A stretch of 64,000 nt of DNA from Phreatobacter sp. (GTDB lineage Bacteria > Pseudomonadota > Alphaproteobacteria > Rhizobiales > Phreatobacteraceae). This document shows, piece by piece, positions 60,408 through 64,000 of the stretch; the first letter of the stretch is position 1; every line of letters starts with the position of its first letter. Under the pieces are notes generated by a model. The model worked only from the letters and a program-made list of their open reading frames with translations, did no database searches and had not been told where the DNA came from. A program made the translations under genes and the position numbers. Where the stretch lies: positions 1-64,000 of the forward strand of contig NZ_JALHMP010000014.1 of assembly GCF_022843985.1 (NCBI RefSeq). Direction: 5' to 3'.

Positions 60408-60442
60408 TTCGTCAATTTGATTTTGTTCATCACATATGCGAT
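60408..60442. promoter_or_regulatory. Probable IclR operator, copy 2
   Basis: In the 112-bp gap between acyl-CoA dehydrogenase and the IclR gene, ending 21 bases before the IclR start. TTCGTCAAT, GATT, TTCATC, AT, TG and a terminal GAT occur in the same spacing as at 55856-55890. The inverted-repeat arms here (AATTTGAT and ATCACATA) match 6 of 8 bases. Confidence 0.7.
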
Positions 60443-60463
60443 TTACTGCGGCGAGAGGTGCCC

Positions 60464-61237
60464 ATGCCGAGGCCGCGCAGAGCATTCGACACCGGAGGCG
60501 TGAAATCCGCGACGCGGGTGCTGGCGCTGTTCGAACTCTTCGACCGGCTGGAACGGCCGGCCAGCGTCACCGAGATCGCCCGTGCGCTCGCCATTCCGCA
60601 GTCGAGCACCTCGATGCTGGTCAACAGCCTCATCGACCTCGGCTATCTCACCGCCCTGCCCGACCGGCGCGTGCAGCCGACACCGCGGGTCTCGATGCTC
60701 GGCCGCTGGGTCGACGGGCGCATCACCGACGGCCGCGTGACGCGGCTGATGCGGGAACTGGGCGAGGAAACCGGCGAGACCATCCTGCTTGGCATCGCCA
60801 GCGACATCCATGTCGTCTACATCGCCGTCATCCCGGCGACGCGGGCCATGCGCCTGCACATTCCCGCCGGCACGCGCCGCCCGATCGCCGCGTCCGGCAT
60901 GGGCCTGATGCTGCTCTCGGCCATGGACGAGGACGAGATCGCCCGCCGGATCGCCCGGGTGAACCGCGTCGCGGAGCCGGAAGCGCCGCAAGTCGACATG
61001 GCGGCGGCCCTGGCCGAGATCGGCGCCATCCGGACGAAGGGCCATGCCCTGTCGGCGAGCCGCATCGTGCCCGGCGCCGGCATCGTCTGCATGCTGCTGC
61101 CGACGGCCGACCGGTCGCAGCCCATGGCCATCGGCATTGGCGGCCAGGCCTTCGAGGTGGTGGAGAAGGAAGCGGCCTTCGCGGCGCTGCTGCGGGGCAA
61201 GATCGCCCGCCATTTCGGCGCGACGGAAAGCGCGTGA
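60464..61237 (+). CDS. IclR-family transcriptional regulator
   Basis: A 257-aa regulator. The N-terminal winged helix (ATRVLALFELFDRLERPASVTEIARALAIPQSSTSMLVNSLIDLGYL) and C-terminal ligand-binding IclR domain (LGEETGETILLGIASDIHVVYIAVIPATRAMRLHIPAGTRRPIAASGMGLMLLS) are complete. GAGAGGT lies four bases before the ATG at 60464; an open frame runs upstream but has no family similarity. It is divergent from the acyl-CoA dehydrogenase gene and likely controls the 53-60 kb catabolic genes. Confidence 0.94.
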   Translation: MPRPRRAFDTGGVKSATRVLALFELFDRLERPASVTEIARALAIPQSSTSMLVNSLIDLGYLTALPDRRVQPTPRVSMLGRWVDGRITDGRVTRLMRELGEETGETILLGIASDIHVVYIAVIPATRAMRLHIPAGTRRPIAASGMGLMLLSAMDEDEIARRIARVNRVAEPEAPQVDMAAALAEIGAIRTKGHALSASRIVPGAGIVCMLLPTADRSQPMAIGIGGQAFEVVEKEAAFAALLRGKIARHFGATESA

Positions 61238-61257
61238 GTCCCTGGTCGACGGGGAAC

Positions 61258-61332
61258 TGGTGCCGGCGGAGAGGATCGAACTCCCGACCTTCGGTTTACA
61301 AAACCGCTGCACTACCGCTGTGCTACGCCGGC
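61258..61332 (-). tRNA. tRNA-Thr (anticodon TGT)
   Basis: Acceptor stem GCCGGCG with CGCCGGC, encoded CCA at 61258-61260, D arm GCACAGCGGTAGTGC, anticodon loop TTTGTAA with TGT and T arm in GGGAGTTCGATCCTC. The length (75 nt) is normal. Confidence 0.93.
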
Positions 61333-61591
61333 ATGGAAGGCGTCGGCGAGACGCGTCCCTGAAGCCCGCCTTCTAGCGCCAAGGCGCGGCGATTTCAAAT
61401 CGTCCCTCGGGGTTTTGTGGACGGTGGGACCGACACCCGGAACCGGCGCCTTCACGCGCAATTAACCAATCCCGCGCCTTATGGTCGCCCAAGTTCTTTG
61501 GCTTAAGCTTCCCGATCATTCGGTCGGTTCGCCTGCGCCGCGCCCCCGGGGGTTGCGCGAGACAGGCCTGCCGGCGCATTTTCGGGGGACC

Positions 61592-62848
61592 ATGTGCCCA
61601 GGCATTTCGAGGCCCCTGCGTATGCGTAACCCGACCCGCGACCCATCCGGCCCGCCAGCCGACCGCGTCAAGCCGGGCGGGCCGCGTTTCCCGTGGCTGA
61701 CAGTGCTCGCCCTGTCCGCCGGCGTCGCAGGCCTGGCCACCCTCTCGCTGCGCGGCGACAAGGGCGATGTCGCCAAGGCGGCGATCGCAACGATCGAAAC
61801 CGCCGGCCTCGCCGATCCCCGCCCGGCCTTCGCCGCCCTCGGCGCCTTCGCGCCGCTCCTCGACCCGTCGCTGTCGCTCGGCGGCAAGCCGGCGACCCTT
61901 GGGCAGAACCAGCCCCTCCCCGGCCATTGGCAGCCCGCCGCTCCCGCCGTCGTGGCGCGGGCCGGTTCGGCCGAGGCGGCGCAGCCGAATGTCCTCGCCC
62001 TCGCCAGCCTGCCGGGCCGCGATGCCGGTCTTCCCACGGTCAGCAGCCTCATCCAGCCGGCACCGCTGCCGCCGGCCCGGCCGGACCCGCAGGCCGCCAT
62101 CGGCCTCGACGGTCCGGACACGACCATGGTCGCGCCGCTGCCGCTACGCCGCCCCACCCAGGCGCCCGCCGCCGGCACGCCGGAGACACCGCGCACCGCC
62201 GCCCGGCGCGGCGAGCGCGAAACGGCCGCCGCCCCGGCCGCGCAGCCGGACGGACGGAACTTCTTCGAGCGCATCTTCGGCGCCCGCCGCGAGGCCGATG
62301 GCCCGCAGCTCGCCTATGCCCCGTCCAGCGGCGGCGCCGTGGACAGCGGCACCGGCCATGGATCTTTCGGTGGTAATCTCGGCCTGAGCTTCCCTGGCCT
62401 GTCGGCCCCGAAGCCGCCGATGGGCGTCGCGATCTATGATATCGGCTCGCGCATGGTCTACCTGCCCAATGGCGAGCGGCTGGAGGCGCAGTCCGGCCTC
62501 GGCGAGATGCGCAACGACGTGCGCTTCGCCCATGTGCGAATGCGCGGCCCCACCCCGCCTCATACCTATGACCTTGTCGAGCGCGAGGCGCTTTTCCACG
62601 GCGTGCGCGCCATCCGCCTCCACCCGGTCGGCGGCAGCCAGGCGATCCACGGCCGTGCCGGTCTCCTCGCCCACAATTACCTGCTCGGACCCAGCGGCGA
62701 TTCCAACGGCTGCGTCTCGATCAAGGACTATGACCGCTTCCTGCAGGCCTATCTGCGCGGCGAGATCCGCCGGCTGGTGGTGGTTCGCAACCGTTCCGAG
62801 GCGGTGCAGGCGGTGGCGCGGGCCAACCTCCAGGTCTCCCAGCGCTGA
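61592..62848 (+). CDS. DUF2778/L,D-transpeptidase-like envelope protein
   Basis: A 418-aa protein with one N-terminal membrane anchor ([20 protein letters not shown]), a long Ala/Pro-rich middle and a C-terminal catalytic-type domain: MGVAIYDIGSRMVYLPNGERLEAQSG, IRLHPVGGSQAIHGRAGLLAHNYLLGPSGDSNGCVSIKDYDRFLQAYLRG. The His and SNGCVS motif resemble the HxxxxxxSxGC active site of DUF2778 (tlde1) and L,D-transpeptidases acting on peptidoglycan. The ATG at 61592 follows CGGGGGACC; a second ATG at 61622 is possible. Confidence 0.82.
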   Translation: MCPGISRPLRMRNPTRDPSGPPADRVKPGGPRFPWLTVLALSAGVAGLATLSLRGDKGDVAKAAIATIETAGLADPRPAFAALGAFAPLLDPSLSLGGKPATLGQNQPLPGHWQPAAPAVVARAGSAEAAQPNVLALASLPGRDAGLPTVSSLIQPAPLPPARPDPQAAIGLDGPDTTMVAPLPLRRPTQAPAAGTPETPRTAARRGERETAAAPAAQPDGRNFFERIFGARREADGPQLAYAPSSGGAVDSGTGHGSFGGNLGLSFPGLSAPKPPMGVAIYDIGSRMVYLPNGERLEAQSGLGEMRNDVRFAHVRMRGPTPPHTYDLVEREALFHGVRAIRLHPVGGSQAIHGRAGLLAHNYLLGPSGDSNGCVSIKDYDRFLQAYLRGEIRRLVVVRNRSEAVQAVARANLQVSQR

Positions 62849-62971
62849 GCGAAAGGCCAGCGGTCACATTGATGTGACAAGGGCTGGACGCCTGCGACAT
62901 TCTGGCAATGTAATCGCGGGCGCATGATGGCTGCCGTGGCTGTCGTTCGACCTGCTGCCGGAGGAAAACCC

Positions 62972-63952
62972 ATGACCAGAATCAACCGCCGCACCGCCCT
63001 CGCCGCGGGTGCCGCGACGCTCGCCGCCCCCGCCTTCCTGAGCGCGTCGACCGTGCCGCTCTTCGCCCAGGCCGCCGCTGCCGCGGCCCAGGCGCCCGGG
63101 TTCTACAAGTACAAGGTCGGCGACATCACTGTCACCGCCATCAATGACGGCTTCTTCGCCCGCCCGGTCGAGGGCTTCGTCCGCAATGCCGAACTGCCCG
63201 CCGTCCAGGAGGCCCTGGGCGCCGCCTTCCTGCCGACCAATGCCGTGCCGATCCCCTTCAATACCCTGGTGGTTGAGACCGGCGGACGACTGGTCCTGCT
63301 CGACACCGGCAACGGCAATGTCGGCGCCCCGACCTCCGGCACCTGGATGGCGAATTTCCGCGCCGCGGGCTTTGATCCCGCCAATGTCAATGCGGTGGTC
63401 ATCAGCCATTTCCACGGCGACCACATCAACGGCCTCCGCCTGCGGGACGGCACCGCCGTGTTCCCCAATGCCGAGATCTCGGTCCCGGCCCCGGAATGGG
63501 CCTTCTGGATGTCGGACGAGCGCATGAATGCCGCGCCCGAGGCCATGCGCGGCGGCTTCCAGAACGCCCGCCGCGTCTTCGCGCCGATCGCCGCCAATGT
63601 GAAGCGCTTCGAGCCGGGCGCGGAAGTCGCCCCGGGCATCACCTCGGTGGCGGCCTTCGGCCATTCCCCGGGCCATACGGTCTTCGTGGTCGCGTCGGGC
63701 ACGGCCAAGCTGACCTATATGGCGGATACCAGCAACCACCCCGCCCTCTTCGTGCGCAATCCCGACTGGTCGGCGGTCTTCGACATGGACGCCGATGCGG
63801 CGCGGGCCACCCGTCGGCGCCTGCTCGATATGGCGGCGAGCGAGAAGAGCCGCGTGCATTTCTATCACGCGCCCTTCCCCTCCAACGGCTTCATCGCCAA
63901 GGACGGCAACGGCTTCCAGCTCGTCCCGGCGCAGTGGACGCCGTCGATCTGA
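62972..63952 (+). CDS. Exported metallo-beta-lactamase fold hydrolase
   Basis: A 326-aa protein with a Tat-like signal (RINRRTALAAGAATLAAPAFLSASTVPLFAQ) and the metal-binding HFHGDHING motif, plus ITSVAAFGHSPGHTVFVV and YMADTSNHPALF carrying later ligands. GGAGGAAAA lies four bases before the ATG. Such proteins include lactonases and other hydrolases; substrate unknown. The gene is complete and ends 48 bases before the window end. Confidence 0.92.
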   Translation: MTRINRRTALAAGAATLAAPAFLSASTVPLFAQAAAAAAQAPGFYKYKVGDITVTAINDGFFARPVEGFVRNAELPAVQEALGAAFLPTNAVPIPFNTLVVETGGRLVLLDTGNGNVGAPTSGTWMANFRAAGFDPANVNAVVISHFHGDHINGLRLRDGTAVFPNAEISVPAPEWAFWMSDERMNAAPEAMRGGFQNARRVFAPIAANVKRFEPGAEVAPGITSVAAFGHSPGHTVFVVASGTAKLTYMADTSNHPALFVRNPDWSAVFDMDADAARATRRRLLDMAASEKSRVHFYHAPFPSNGFIAKDGNGFQLVPAQWTPSI

Positions 63953-63981
63953 CAGCGGCTCGGCTTATCAGACCTGGAGAG

Positions 63982-64000
63982 GCCCGCCCGACCGGCGGGC
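63982..64000 (+). terminator. Terminator-like hairpin at the window end
   Basis: GCCCGCC (63982-63988) and GGCGGGC (63994-64000) form a 7-bp stem with a five-base loop, 30 bp after the hydrolase stop. The window ends at the hairpin, so a following T-run cannot be checked. Confidence 0.6.

Noticed and set aside
1-64000. CRISPR arrays and rRNA genes
   Set aside because: No regularly spaced repeats with unique spacers and no rRNA-like sequence were seen.

Overview
The window is high-GC chromosomal DNA, most likely from an alphaproteobacterium of the Hyphomicrobiales (Rhizobiales) type. The main clues are the sulfate-assimilation gene order (DUF2849, sulfite reductase, DUF934, cysH, cysD, cysN, cysG), an apparent SAM-II riboswitch (a class typical of alphaproteobacteria) ahead of metNIQ, and the abundance of Bug, TAXI and Dpp solute-binding proteins. 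The genus cannot be set from sequence reading alone.

Layout. 1-338: the end of an IS21-like element abutting a 3' fragment of an SRAP (HMCES/YedK-like) gene. 430-9956: a leftward catabolic and transport operon with a zinc-type dehydrogenase, a thioesterase, a Dpp-type binding protein with two permeases but no ATPase, an acyl-CoA ligase, an SDR, a DapA-like lyase and a Bug protein. It is preceded by repeated TTTAAAAGAACG operator-like sites. 10351-17776: a tightly overlapping leftward sulfate-assimilation operon. CysN is fused to a DUF2061 membrane domain instead of an APS kinase, and CysH is the FeS, APS-reducing type. 18237-22708: sulfate ABC transporter and an Lrp/AsnC regulator. 23013-26520: a reduced sulfur-oxidation set (FccA-like cytochrome, FccB, SoxY, SoxZ, and convergently a sulfite oxidase-family enzyme). 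26818-30162: promoter, SAM-II riboswitch, Cys-containing leader ORF, a small conserved-looking ORF, metN-metI-metQ and a terminator.

30163-40502: a roughly 10-kb mobile island next to tRNA-Tyr. It carries mobC, a relaxase, an RraA-like protein, a five-gene operon with a ParA/TraL-like ATPase whose first ribosome-binding site lies inside a hairpin, an unrecognised AT-rich 575-aa protein and a very long tyrosine recombinase. It has mobilisation genes but no type IV secretion genes, so it looks like an integrative mobilizable element.

40502-49257: housekeeping genes and transporters: tRNA-Tyr, rlmB, small membrane proteins, a DUF4212/sodium-solute symporter pair and an MHS-family transporter. 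49258-61237: a CoA-thioester catabolic region with a two-subunit CoA-transferase, fused TRAP permease with TAXI binding protein, CaiB/BaiF transferase, MaoC hydratase, enoyl-CoA hydratase, Bug protein, acyl-CoA ligase, acyl-CoA dehydrogenase and an IclR regulator. Two of its divergent promoters share a 35-bp conserved element (26 of 35 bases identical), the probable IclR operator. 61258-64000: tRNA-Thr, a DUF2778/L,D-transpeptidase-like protein and a metallo-beta-lactamase-fold hydrolase.

The sulfur genes form one theme across 10-30 kb: import and reduction of sulfate to sulfide with siroheme made in the same operon, limited sulfide/thiosulfate/sulfite oxidation, and methionine uptake under SAM control.
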